From Acanthaster planci (taxonomy: Eukaryota; Echinodermata; Asteroidea; Valvatida; Acanthasteridae), in assembly GCF_001949145.1 (NCBI RefSeq), contig NW_019091521.1, forward strand, positions 683,776 through 745,460: a stretch of DNA of 61,685 bases. The letters run 5' to 3'. Position 1 is the first letter of the stretch; every line of letters starts with the position of its first letter. The notes under the pieces are model-generated. The model was not told where the DNA came from and did no database searches. It saw only the letters and a program-made list of their open reading frames with translations. Positions 33,801 to 45,800 of the stretch are shown here, one piece after another. Both the position numbers and the translations under genes were made by a program.

Positions 33801-36800
33801 CAAAAATGAAAGACATCAATTAATTAATCAATCAATTAAGAAAACTTTATGAAATGGACAAAATGCAATTGACATTGTCAGCTCCTTGCGTCTAGGAAAA
33901 CCAAACATGTATTAAGTGCATTTAAAGCTTCCTGAATTCTCTGTGTTTTTAGAAGAACCCATTGGTGATTATGAACACAGAAGAGGACGGAACCTGTATT
34001 TTTGGAACATGCCTGCCATTGTCCCATAGAGTACAAATCGTAACATCATTTGTTGTAACATAAACAAATGGACTACTTTGTTCAAATGCTGGTTCTCATG
34101 CTGACGCCTTGTTTATTTATACATGTATATTAATTTACTTCTTCTTTACCCTGGGGAGACCTATCAGTATCAAAGCACTGTTTTCCATAGGTGCCCGGAA
34201 ATTACAATGATTAACAATTTATTAATATTAATTTAGAATTACTCACCAAAAAAATTATTAAATAAAATCAAAGTCCAATAATGCACAACACTAAAAACAA
34301 AACATATGAGGAATAAATATAATTAAAACAAATTTAAGGAGATAATGAGAAGTTAGCACAGGAAACTAACAAAACATCAAAACCAAACTTTAAAAACAGC
34401 CAAAACGAGGCTTATGAATTACATGTAATGCATATTCCAAAATGAGTATTTAAAACTCACTACTGGTGCTTCGGTACTCTCACTTTTGACTGATATGTAC
34501 CTGTGTCGGAGGGTGACTTGTAGAACAAGAGGGGCCTTTGGGTTCATCTCTAGGTGCCTCAGGCTGGACGAGATGGCGTCCACTAGGTAATCGGCATTGG
34601 AGCTCAGGAGAGCTGGGATGGTCTGGTATCCACAGGCTATGCAAATCTGTACCACAGTGCTGTAAGCTGTTTGGCTGATCGGGAGTAGAAAGCACCAGAT
34701 TACAACCGTGTGTTCTCGAGTAACATTCTTGTGACCCGACATTTAGAAGTTGTTGAAGATCTATGGCAATGAGCCAGTTCGGTTTTGAGCAAAGTCATTT
34801 GGGAACAAAGCACATGCACGTGTCTGCGTACCACTGCGCTCATATGGTAGGCCTCGCTGATGAGTCCGCATGACGCGCTTCATTTGGACAAGCGCTGTTG
34901 GAATACTGAACTGCTTCAGTGTTTGACAGCACTCTTGAGCAATGAAAAGGAAGACCATTTCTGAGGGGCAATTTTTTGGGGTGCACGGGGATAAACAGAA
35001 TTTTTGTTTTTGCTGGGGATGGTTTCAGATTGTGGCTGTCCGGCTTTATTCCCAACAAATTTGGCGCTAGACTTGTTTTTTGAGGACACTATTTTTCTTC
35101 AGCAGTAAGCATTATGGTGTGCTCTAGGAGCCCTAGAGGCCTCGCTCGACCTGGAAATCCCAAGTCCCAAGTCTCCAGCCACTCACAGAACTGTTAGAAC
35201 ATCCACTAAAAAGGACTGCTTTCGGTCATTTAGTCACCACGATCTTTTCAGAATGGCCTTACAAACATTTGTTGTTGTTGGTATTAACAGCATTCCAATT
35301 TACCTGATGACAGCCTTCTCATCTGCAAGTTTCTCGAGGACAGGGTAGAGGCAGTCCATGAGAAGCAGACTGAATGCCGGTCCTAAAACCTAGCAGAAAT
35401 GAGATGCTGAATTTAAAAGCCACAATGCCATTATGACGTCAGATATTGCCATTTTAATCCTTGATTTGGAAGTGGCAATGGCTGTCCAATTTACTGCCAT
35501 GAAATGGGCCTGAAGCAAGACAAGACACGGAAGGCAGACGGAGCGCTTCACTCTCAGAAGTTGAGGGCATCTCCAGGGCCAAATACTAAATGGGAATATT
35601 TGTTCTCTAGTGTCAAAGATTTATGCAAAATATCAAGTTTGTCAATTTTGAACCAGCAAAAACTACCCGTCCTAAACCATTTTTGCCTAAGGACAGGTGA
35701 ACAGGTGGGTAGATGAGACACTGGCATCCTCCCCAAAATAACTCCTCAATCCTTCAGTTGTCCTGTGTAAATGGAAGACTTCCTAAGGATGTAAAACTAA
35801 CGTTGGACCTTGTAAGAAATTTAAAATTATGGTGGAACAAAAATGTTGAGATGTCCTGAAAGTAAAGATAGCCCTAACATCATACTTGTTATTACTTCTT
35901 TCCATATAATTAAATAAGAGAAAATTTGATTGAGAAATTCTTCAAAATTCAAATGAATATACCTGGGCAAATGCCCCAATCCCCTCCAACAGCAGGCTAA
36001 TCAGCAACACATTGCTGTTCAGCATGGCCAATGAAACATTGCCTCTCTCCTGTTGAGAGACAACCAGCCAATTGGATGTGTCCTTAGGAGCTGAGATGGC
36101 CTCTGATTGGCTAGGGCAGGTGGGGAGATTCCAGTGCATGGGAGATAGGTACTCTTGCAGCAAAGTTCTTGAAGAGAGACATCATATTGAAATAAGCTGG
36201 TTGAATAAAAGCTGATCTAAATTTGTATGTCACTCATCAGCCAGAAATTGTTAAGTTATTCTTGAAAAACCTCCTTGAACATCAATAAGAAACAAAAATC
36301 ACCCTTACCGAACTGCACTCTCAATTTCAGTTGTATCCCTCAAGGCAGGACTGGCTGATCCTTCCCACGATGTCTTGTTACTGTCATCCAGTGGTGTCAC
36401 CCTGGTACCCAGCATGATCTCATTCAGGACTAGGACCGCCTGTTTCCGGTGTGATGACGACTCATGGAAGAGACCCAGGAAGTGGTCCACAAGAAGGGTA
36501 ATGTTTCCTGGGGGAAGAAATTATCACAATGACAGTCAATAAATGGGTGATCATAACACAATATCAATACTGGTGATTCACAAGCATTTGAAAATGTTTA
36601 TACAATGTTCCCTCCCCCCCCAAAAAAAAGTGCGAGCAAGTACTGTCCATTTTCAAAATGGGCAGTGCTTATAACTAAAAGGGTTTTAACCACTTCCTGC
36701 CGGGCCATTTATCCATGTTGATTCTGCTGGGCTGGGTGATTTTTTCATTTTTTTCTGCTTTCAACATGCTTTAAAAAATTCATAACTTCATTTAAAAATA

Positions 36801-39800
36801 ACTCTCTGGTGGCTATAATCTGACAGACGTCTACCGACACCCGAGTATTTCAGCAAGGCCTGGCACCTTCTAAAAAGAGCCCAGATTGTGCAGTGTTATC
36901 TAATTTTCTTTTGTTCCCGAAACCGGCACAGTGACGTCTTTTCGACGGGCCAGATTAGCGTGCAGCAGTATTGTATCACTCATCACTGGAGCCCCGGAGC
37001 ACTGTCCACGCTGGTAATCTGCTCACACTGAATGCCACAAACAGTGGTATAATCTTTCAAAACAATGACAGATTTTCCTCTGCTACAGACAACTGAAAAA
37101 ATGTTGGAAATTCCCAGCAGCTCGGTCTTTTGTTCCGAGTATGGTCTTTTGTTACAAGGCCCAGGTCCCTTTGTCTGATTTCGGGTACCCTGTCTGTGCA
37201 TATTAAGTCAACGTCTCCGAACCGAGCTCCCCAGCAACAAGTGGTGATGCTCTTCATTTCATCATTTTTGCTTTTGGTGATCCAGAAATGTGCCTCAGTA
37301 AACTCAGGCACTCACAATGAGCCGCTTGCGAGTTAAATTTGAATAAAATCTGAATTTGAATAAAAATAAAATAAGGTTAACTGAGACACAAAGGTGCATG
37401 TTGAAGGTCTGTATTAAAACAAATTGATTGCAGCTACCAATTGACCCTAACCCCCTAGGGTGTATGTAAAATCATATTGAAATTGCAGGATTTGGGACTG
37501 TTAGGGTTAAAGGATTGTTTGCAGTGCAAGAGCAATGAGTATTTTCACTGAGACTAAACAAAACCAACTTCCCACACTAGGAAGGTGAAGGTGTGGTGAC
37601 AATGTGTACAATAGAATTCAAACCTGTACCATGCATTCCAAGTAAATGACAGATTTCGATGATCGCCTTGTGGATTCTCTCGTCGGCAAACTGCTTGAAA
37701 TGCTTTCGTCTGGCCGGGTACGGTTGGAAGGTGTCCACAGCACTCACTGCCGATTCTGCCACCAGAAAAAAAAAATCAATTCCAGCCAAGAACCCTCATC
37801 GGTTTCGTGAAGATAGAGAGTTCTGCATTTATGGAGTGGCCAGAAGATGAGCCGTTTTTTTCCAACATCTGACACTTGCTCCCACAAGAGTTTATTATCA
37901 TCAATAGGCAAAAGGTCATGGGACAGGTACCAAAGAATGCAAGCAGACCTAACAGTGAATACAAGTTGTGTAATCAGCAAATGGGAGAAGTTTAATAAGT
38001 GATTCCTGTATTACGGTTTGGATTGTGGGCCAAGTACCTGCCTATGACATCACCATGTGATATACAATGGGATGAGGTAATATGCATTTTTATCACCTGG
38101 TCACATGATCATTCAGTGCCACTGAAAATACTGTTTCAAGATATGAGGCATAACAAACTCAAATTACAACACCTTGTTGCTACTCCATATAATACTTCCA
38201 TCCTGAGTCACTTAACTTTGACCACTGATCTGCCTGTTCCCCTAAAGAACTACTTTCCAGCGACAGGGCTTCACTATGCCTTTTGCGAGTTAAATTTGAA
38301 TAAAATGTGGTACACCGAGTTATCTGATTGCACATAACACAACGTAAATTCTCCAGACTAAAGACACTATTGCTCTACCTTCTGATTCTGGGCAAAGATT
38401 TTGCATAGTGACAAGTGACAACCATCTACGGAATTGACTGGTTCCTTTGTGCCCTTTTTACCCACTGAAAACAGTGTATTGGTGCAAGGAATCTCTTATT
38501 TAACTACGCAAAAGCTTGCCCGAATCACAAAGTATAGTAACAGTGTTTTTAGTATGGAGAATTCAAATTATCAAGTTCTCGTGAATTTAAAACACTCGGT
38601 GTACCAAGATCTATTCAAATGTAACTCACAAAATGTCTATTGCCGATGGAAACTCAAATATTTACCTGGACGAAGAGTTGCCTCTTCTAGAATCTTAATG
38701 TCCCTGAGGTCAAGCTCCAAGACTTGGAGGAGTGCTAGAGACAGACGCCTGAGATGGGCGACGGAGTGCAGCAGTGAGGATATCCTAGGACCTGGGTTAT
38801 TAAAAGGGAGAGAAAATGGCGGAGGAACAAGGGTGTCTGACACCTGGATTTTTCGGGGTGGGGGAGGGGAGCACTCATTACTGGCAAACTGCTGAACCAT
38901 TGACACTGGAAGGGGTCAGATCCGAAGTATTTCCAACAAAACCGGTGATTTTTATCAACTTTCCAGCCCTCTTTGTTACTCTCGCTTCTTAGTTTCTCTC
39001 TTGGTTCATTTTTTTTTCATTGTTTTTCAAGGGTCAATAAAAAATTTAGGGTTGCTGGGTTTTCCTGGGTGGGATTTTGACCCAGTATCTCCTACATACT
39101 TGTGCAGGTGACCTCATTAGCCAAGGCCAAAGGTTACTTTATTATTTCATTCCAGGCTGCCTTAGAGGCAATTACCGTTGAAACTAGCAACATACCAAGA
39201 AGTTTCAGATATCCAATAACCAGATTTAATCTTGCCAGCTTTGTAGCATCATCTGGAAAGAAAGAAAAGTTAATGTTTAAAGGTTGAGATGAAGGGATGC
39301 TCGAGAGGTTACCATTAGATCATTCCAAGAGGTTGGGGCACGATTTGTGACGGTGTCCATTGCTACGTGGGTTCCGTAAAAATGAACAGCTATTTCCCTG
39401 CATGTAGATTCCAATTTGACATTTTTGGTCCTTTAAAATATGATTTGACTTACATGGAATCCTCATTTTGACGGAGTAGGCTTAAAAAACCACCTGTGCT
39501 CGTTATCCTATGACAATTTTTGAATATGTAAAAATGCAAATGAGTGATGTACATAAATGAATAATTAATGATGCAAATGACATTACCTGCAGTCCTCATC
39601 AGCCGTGGCAGCGCAGTCATCAACGAGTGCAGGTTCTCCTCTAGGAGCTCTACAAGGGGTTTCCCTACCCCATCCCCTTCATCCTCCCCACCCATGTGTG
39701 CCTGGGCAAACCTCTCCAGAACCGCCTTGCACCGGGCGGCCACCTGGTCGTATTCATCGCCGACAAGAGACACCAGGAGCTCTAGGAATTTTGGAATGCT

Positions 39801-42800
39801 GGCCGACAGCGAACTAGAATGGATGAAACAGAAGGAGGTTAGGACCTAGAGAGGACAGTAGACAAGGAGGGCGTGCCTGGCATGTAATTCATGTCAACAG
39901 TTTGGATCCATAAGGAGCAAGTACAAACATGAAAAGGGTATGCAGGCATGAAACTTAGAAAATACGAAGAGGACGATGCATTGCCAAGGGAAGCAATGCC
40001 TTCAGGCTGTTCTCTAATGGGTCTCGAGCTGGATCAAGAGAGAGCGCTATTTCCTTAGCAACAGATGTTCCTTCGGTACTAACTGCGCATCGCTGGTTCA
40101 CAAACGACTAGGAAACGCAAGGATTGCAGTCACATCGCCACCAACAAAATTAACACTCCTGACCGACGTGGCTCTTTTCAACCGATGAGGGGGTACTTCT
40201 GCCTGAGGCAGATACTGTTTGCGTACATTAATTTTAATGTTCTGTTTCCAGCACTCTCATTTGGAGTACTTTATCGGATGCAATGCTCCAATTCTATTAC
40301 GTTACAACGTGGAAATCATTTGCAATTTGAAAGCATGTGGCAACTTATATCGTAACTGAAAGAATCAGTCTCCCCTCCAACTGTCTAATATCAAATGTTT
40401 CCTAAAACATTTAGCAGTAAATATAAATGTGCATACACAAAATTGGGCCTTTATTACTAAAACAAAACCACTTCATCTCCACATGTACCCATTTGTGAAT
40501 GGTCAAGGCAAACAATTGTAGTAACATATCTTGTTCCTAGGCATACTCTCAGAATTCAACATTGTCACCAGGGGGGACGGAAGGGGTTTGCGCATGATGT
40601 GAGCACAACGATCTGTAAGCCTATTCCATTCATTAAAAGAGGGGTGTTCATAAGAAACAGTTTCATTTAAAGTTACAATCTCCAGCGTTTCCATTATCTA
40701 CAAGGATTATTGAAGAACTTGTTCTGTTTTCAACATGCACACAAGCCGTTTGTTTCAGAAAAGGATTCCCATTTCAGCTTCTCGATCCAGTTATGAATCC
40801 TGCACGCGAACGCGTTTATAATGCACACGCTGCGCTGTGATCTCCTCGAATTAACACCCCTAAATTCAATGCATAACGATATAATTTGTAAAACTTCCAC
40901 CTTCAACATTGAGTTTTTTCCTAAAATCCTTCCCTTCAACATGACCTTTATTCCACGTTATAAAAAACGATTGATGCGTCTCATTCAAATTTTGTCCATT
41001 GCTTTTGGGTATGCGTATAGTAAAATAATTCTTCACGTTTGATCAATACTTACAGCGCGTGGAGATGCAGCACGCACGACCAACTGTCACACACAAAAGC
41101 GCATGCGGGCAACGCTATGGCATATTGGCACGGCACGGTCAAAAAGGCATTGCAGGTAAATAAAATATCTCTCCCGAAGACAACTTTCATTTCGAAAATC
41201 AACTTTTCTGATACCAGTTAAAGTCCCATATAAGAAATACCGGTATATCATATAGGTTTAAACACTCTAATTCACAGTTGAAATTAATTATCAATTATCA
41301 AGCTGTTTGTGGATCGCGGTCCATCTTCACGCAGCTAAGAAACAAAGGATACACAATACTGAATGAGAAGAGTTTGAACGTCCCGGTAGGGGGCGCTTGT
41401 CGCACAACACCCTTCCGTCCCCTGATTGTCACCATATACGTTTTTAAATTTTTTACCCGGGCACATCCGAGATTATTCAAGATTATTCACTTCAAGACTA
41501 CTCCATAATCTATTTCTCAATACCTTTTGCAACTGAAAAGAAGCTTCTCTGAAAATATCACCATTGCGAGGCGTATCTTCCAGTTGGGGTTAGTTGCCAT
41601 GGCAACAATGCGACCAATCAGAATGTCCAGTTTCTTGGCAGTCGAGTCCACCCATTTGGATGTTCTTTCCACCCACAGATCTCTTCCTGGGCACTTGGCC
41701 TCACCTTCTTCCAATAGCGGGCATTTATTGTCTTCATTCGATTGGTTCGGAGTGTAAAGGTCATCCATCACCATGGCAACAATTTTAGACCAGGTGTGGA
41801 TTGCCGCCTAAGCAAAATAAAGAACATCATTAACATTTCAAACAAGGATTGTACACATAAATTTCAATCATGTTAATTTTCCTCATAAAGTACTCTTTGT
41901 TTTAAAATAAACAAGGGAACAATTTGGGGAGAACAACTTGATGCAAAATGTCTGTAGCACTGATCAGAATCATTTAAAAATCCCGGAGACTTACGACTGT
42001 AACTTTCTGTTGTTCACAGGTGAACATGCCCATTGTACACAGCGAAGCATTCACAGATAAGACAAAAGAAGAGAAAAGAAAACAGTTTCATCTTTTAATC
42101 ATTTATCTCAATTCCCACTTTCAACCTTTTTTACAACCATGACAACTGTGACCCATCCCAACAAAACGAGTCACAGGTCATCAATGCTACATTTTCGTGG
42201 AGATTTTTTTCCTCACATTTTGCACAACAGCAATCAGTAGAACTTTCTTATTTCTGCCCGTATAATGTCCATGTTTATTAGGGTACCAAACCTAGCCATA
42301 AACTGAAAGAAGAGCCAATGTTTCTCCCTAATATGCATGAAAATCAAGTAAGTTCAAAAGAGGCACTTGGGACTCATTTTAATGGTTCAGATCACAATTT
42401 ACAAAGGATTCAACACAAGTTCATTTCAAAACTATTTCTAGCCAATACATTTATGAAGCTTTGAAAACAATTATAAATCAGACAGTGTTGAGGAAAAACG
42501 TTTTGCTTGACTATTGACGGCAAGAGACAGCATGTTAAATCCACATAACCTGGGCAATACCCAAATTTTTAAAAGCACATGCAATGACCGTACGTGTGAA
42601 GCATTTAACTATAATCGTCTTTTTCCCTGGAGTGAAGGCTCCAAAAATCAGAGTGGGACAGACATAATTTTCATGTAAGGGGATGAAAATCCCCCTTGCC
42701 CATGCCCTCCCCACTTCCAAGAGAGATGTAAGCCTTGCCCCATCGGCCCCTCCCCTCCACCGCCATTGTTGGAAATCAATCAAACTATTCAGCTATTTGT

Positions 42801-45800
42801 CATGTCCCCCGCGTCATGTCTGTATTTATCAGTATGTCAAGCTAAGCGATCTTTCTGTAGATCAAAATGAAACACTGAGACTGCTTCAACTCAAGTGGAC
42901 AACACCGTAGTTGAAAAAGTCCACAGCTCGAGTTTAGGATGTGTCGTTGTTACCCTCCAACTTCAGTGCTGGGATGCAAACACGACTGAATGTTTAAATG
43001 GTGTGGCGATCAGAGGACAATCTTGGATTAGATGTTGATAAAAACCGTAGGAGATCATTTTGTATTTCCATAAGTAACATGCGGCAAAAGAACCTGTTTG
43101 TATTCATGGAAAAGTCGTCGAACAAGTGGGTGGACAGCACTGAATCACTTGGGACACTTGTAGCCGATGACATTATGGGAGATGTCAATTGCACAGAAAA
43201 TGCTGATGTTTGTTCTTTCTGTGCAAACAGAACACATGGGGGGAATGGAATCAGTGTATTTTGTAGTCAACCGTTATCGGGCTATCAATAACAGCATTCT
43301 TTGCTCTTCAGTCGCAGTTTGATTTGGAGGAGTTTCTTTTAAGGATCTCCATGGAAGTTGAACTCTGATCGGGGGTGGGGGGAATCAATAGGCAGCTGTT
43401 ATCAGGCTATCAAAAACAGTATTTGTTGCCTGTCGGTCATTGCTTGCTTTGGAGGAGTTTCTTTGAAGGATCTCCATGGAAGCTGAACCCTGTCGTCAGA
43501 TCAGCAGACAAGATCATCTTTAATGTATTTACTGTATATCACCCGAGGTTTGAACTGTTGACATTGGCTGAACAAAGGTTATATCTTATCTTGTGTTCCA
43601 AAAAGTGTGGCACAGTAACAGGTGGATCACATGCCACAGCCCTGAGAGGGGTACGGAGGTTCTTACCTGACCCTGTTTGGTGTCACCCAGTATGACCCGG
43701 CTGAGCGCCAGGCTGATGCCCGGCAGGAATGAGGCGAAGCATGCTCTGGATTCCTTGATGGTGTTGCTGGCTAATTCTCCGCCTCAAGGAGGAGACAAAA
43801 AAGTTAAAATCTCAGCAGCTGAAGTAAGATGACAAGCCAATGAGGCAAATTGATTGGCTTGTCATCTGACTGATACACAACAAAGGACCCAACAACATAG
43901 TGCTTTGAGTCTGGGGGGATCATTCAAGCATCTGATGAGCACTGCGTTAACTGACCTAGGCCCTGGTTCAACTGTAATCTTAGCTCTGTTTCAACTGAAT
44001 CTGGTCTTGGGCAAACGGATAATGTAGAAGAAGTTCACTGATCTGAGCCAATAATCGACTGGCTGTGGCAGTGCAGAAACTGATCATACCACAGGATCAA
44101 TTGACCTGAACAATGTGCGCAGTTCAACTGATTTGAGTCAAGGGTTAACAAACTAGAGATCTTGGTCTACTCAAGAACTATGTCAATTGACCTAGCACTG
44201 GTTCTACTGACCTGAATTCAGATAGAGTCAACTACCCTGTCAAATCAGTCAGTGGAACTGAAACTGGGCCATATGACCTGAGCACTGGGTCAAGTAATAT
44301 CAGGCCTGGGATGGAACAGGGTCAATTAAAAGGGTTGAAATGACCTGAGCAGTGAGTCAACTGAACAGAACGGGGTTAATAAAATCCATGTGCTGCAAGT
44401 CAAGCGACCCAAAATCTGGGTCAACTGACCTGCATTGCAGCTGAAGGAATAAGGCATAAGCCTTTTGCAAGTTACATTTGAATAACATCTGGTAAAATAT
44501 CTAATTGCCCATAAACATAACAATTTGAATTCCCCAGACTAAAGACACTGTTGCTATGGAAACAAGTATTGGAACAGTGTCTTTAGTAAGGAGAATTCAA
44601 GTTGTTATGTTCATGTGAATTTAAAGAACTCAGTGTACCAGATTTAATTCAAATTTAACTCACAAATGGCTGATTGAGAACCAGGTTATTACACGGTGGT
44701 TGCCGCTGGGACAACTAACCTCCACACTGAGCAAGATGTTGCAGACACATCATGGCCTTGACCCTCAATTCCTTCAGTTTCTCGGACTCAGCCATTCCCA
44801 ACAGGACGGAAACAGCATGGCCCGCGGCTGGAAGGAACTGCGGACTGTACAGACGACTAAGGACACTGGGAAGAAACAAAACAATCATTTCAACAGAGAA
44901 CGTAGAGCAATTCACACTCCAAAGAAAAGTTTACCATAGCAAAACCAGGACGCATATCAGCGTGAATTGTGAAAAAGTTAGAATCGAGTCCGTCACAAGT
45001 CCTTTGGCAAGACCAGCCATAAATGACGTGGGGGGGGGAGAACATTGACGCAGGGATGATTTGGTCACAATTGGCTCAGATAGCTTGTGATTGGCTCCAG
45101 ACTAAATGAACTGTGAGAGTCTTGAAGGGACCTGCGATGGACCGACTACGAATGTGCAACGTGTGCCCGTTTCAAAAATGATTTTGTGTAGCACAGGTAT
45201 AAGGTGCTCAGTGAAGGTGCGGGCAAGAAAGACTCACAAGTCCGAAGCGCTCTTCAGCAAGTCCTCCAAGCACGAGACAACGGCCATCTTTAACTCCTCG
45301 GCTGGGCTTGAAGCTGAAAGGAAACATGAGACAACTAAAAAGGTCTGTACGCATTTATTTGGTGGGGGAAAAAAGCAACATGATCTATAATAATCAGTAT
45401 GTTAAGTGTGCACTGGAAAACTGCCATTCCTCGGGTTACATTTCTCGTGGACATGTTCCTCTGTTTTGAAGGTTTCATATTCATTTCATTGCTCATCAAA
45501 AGGTTATAAACAATGCATTATGAGATCTTTTGCAAATCTTATTAGGTAATTGATGGGATGTGTGATTCTATTTGAAGTCTCCTTTTCAGGACAGATAAAG
45601 ACATATTTAGTCTCCTTTCGAGCCACTCAGCAGTGGCAAATGCACACAAACCTCCTCCAACGTTGGCCTCCGGACTGACAAGAATACAGAGTGTGGAGAA
45701 GAAGTCAGAGAAGACGGGCCAGTCCCTGACCATGGTGCAGGAGAAGATCTTGCTGATGCACCCTAGGGCATTCTCGCAGCAACCGGCGGGCCTTTGGGAG

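Noticed and set aside
34761-34958. Minus-strand ORF with [20 protein letters not shown] as a TTI1 exon
   Set aside because: No phase fits both neighbours. Exon 13 (35304) joins exon 14 (34674) directly in phase and gives the conserved KAVISQTAY sequence, so this ORF lies in the intron.
35304-35382. Shorter version of TTI1 exon 13 using the AG at 35383
   Set aside because: It would need phase 1, but exon 12 ends in phase 0. The AG at 35390 keeps frame and adds VLG, which matches orthologues.
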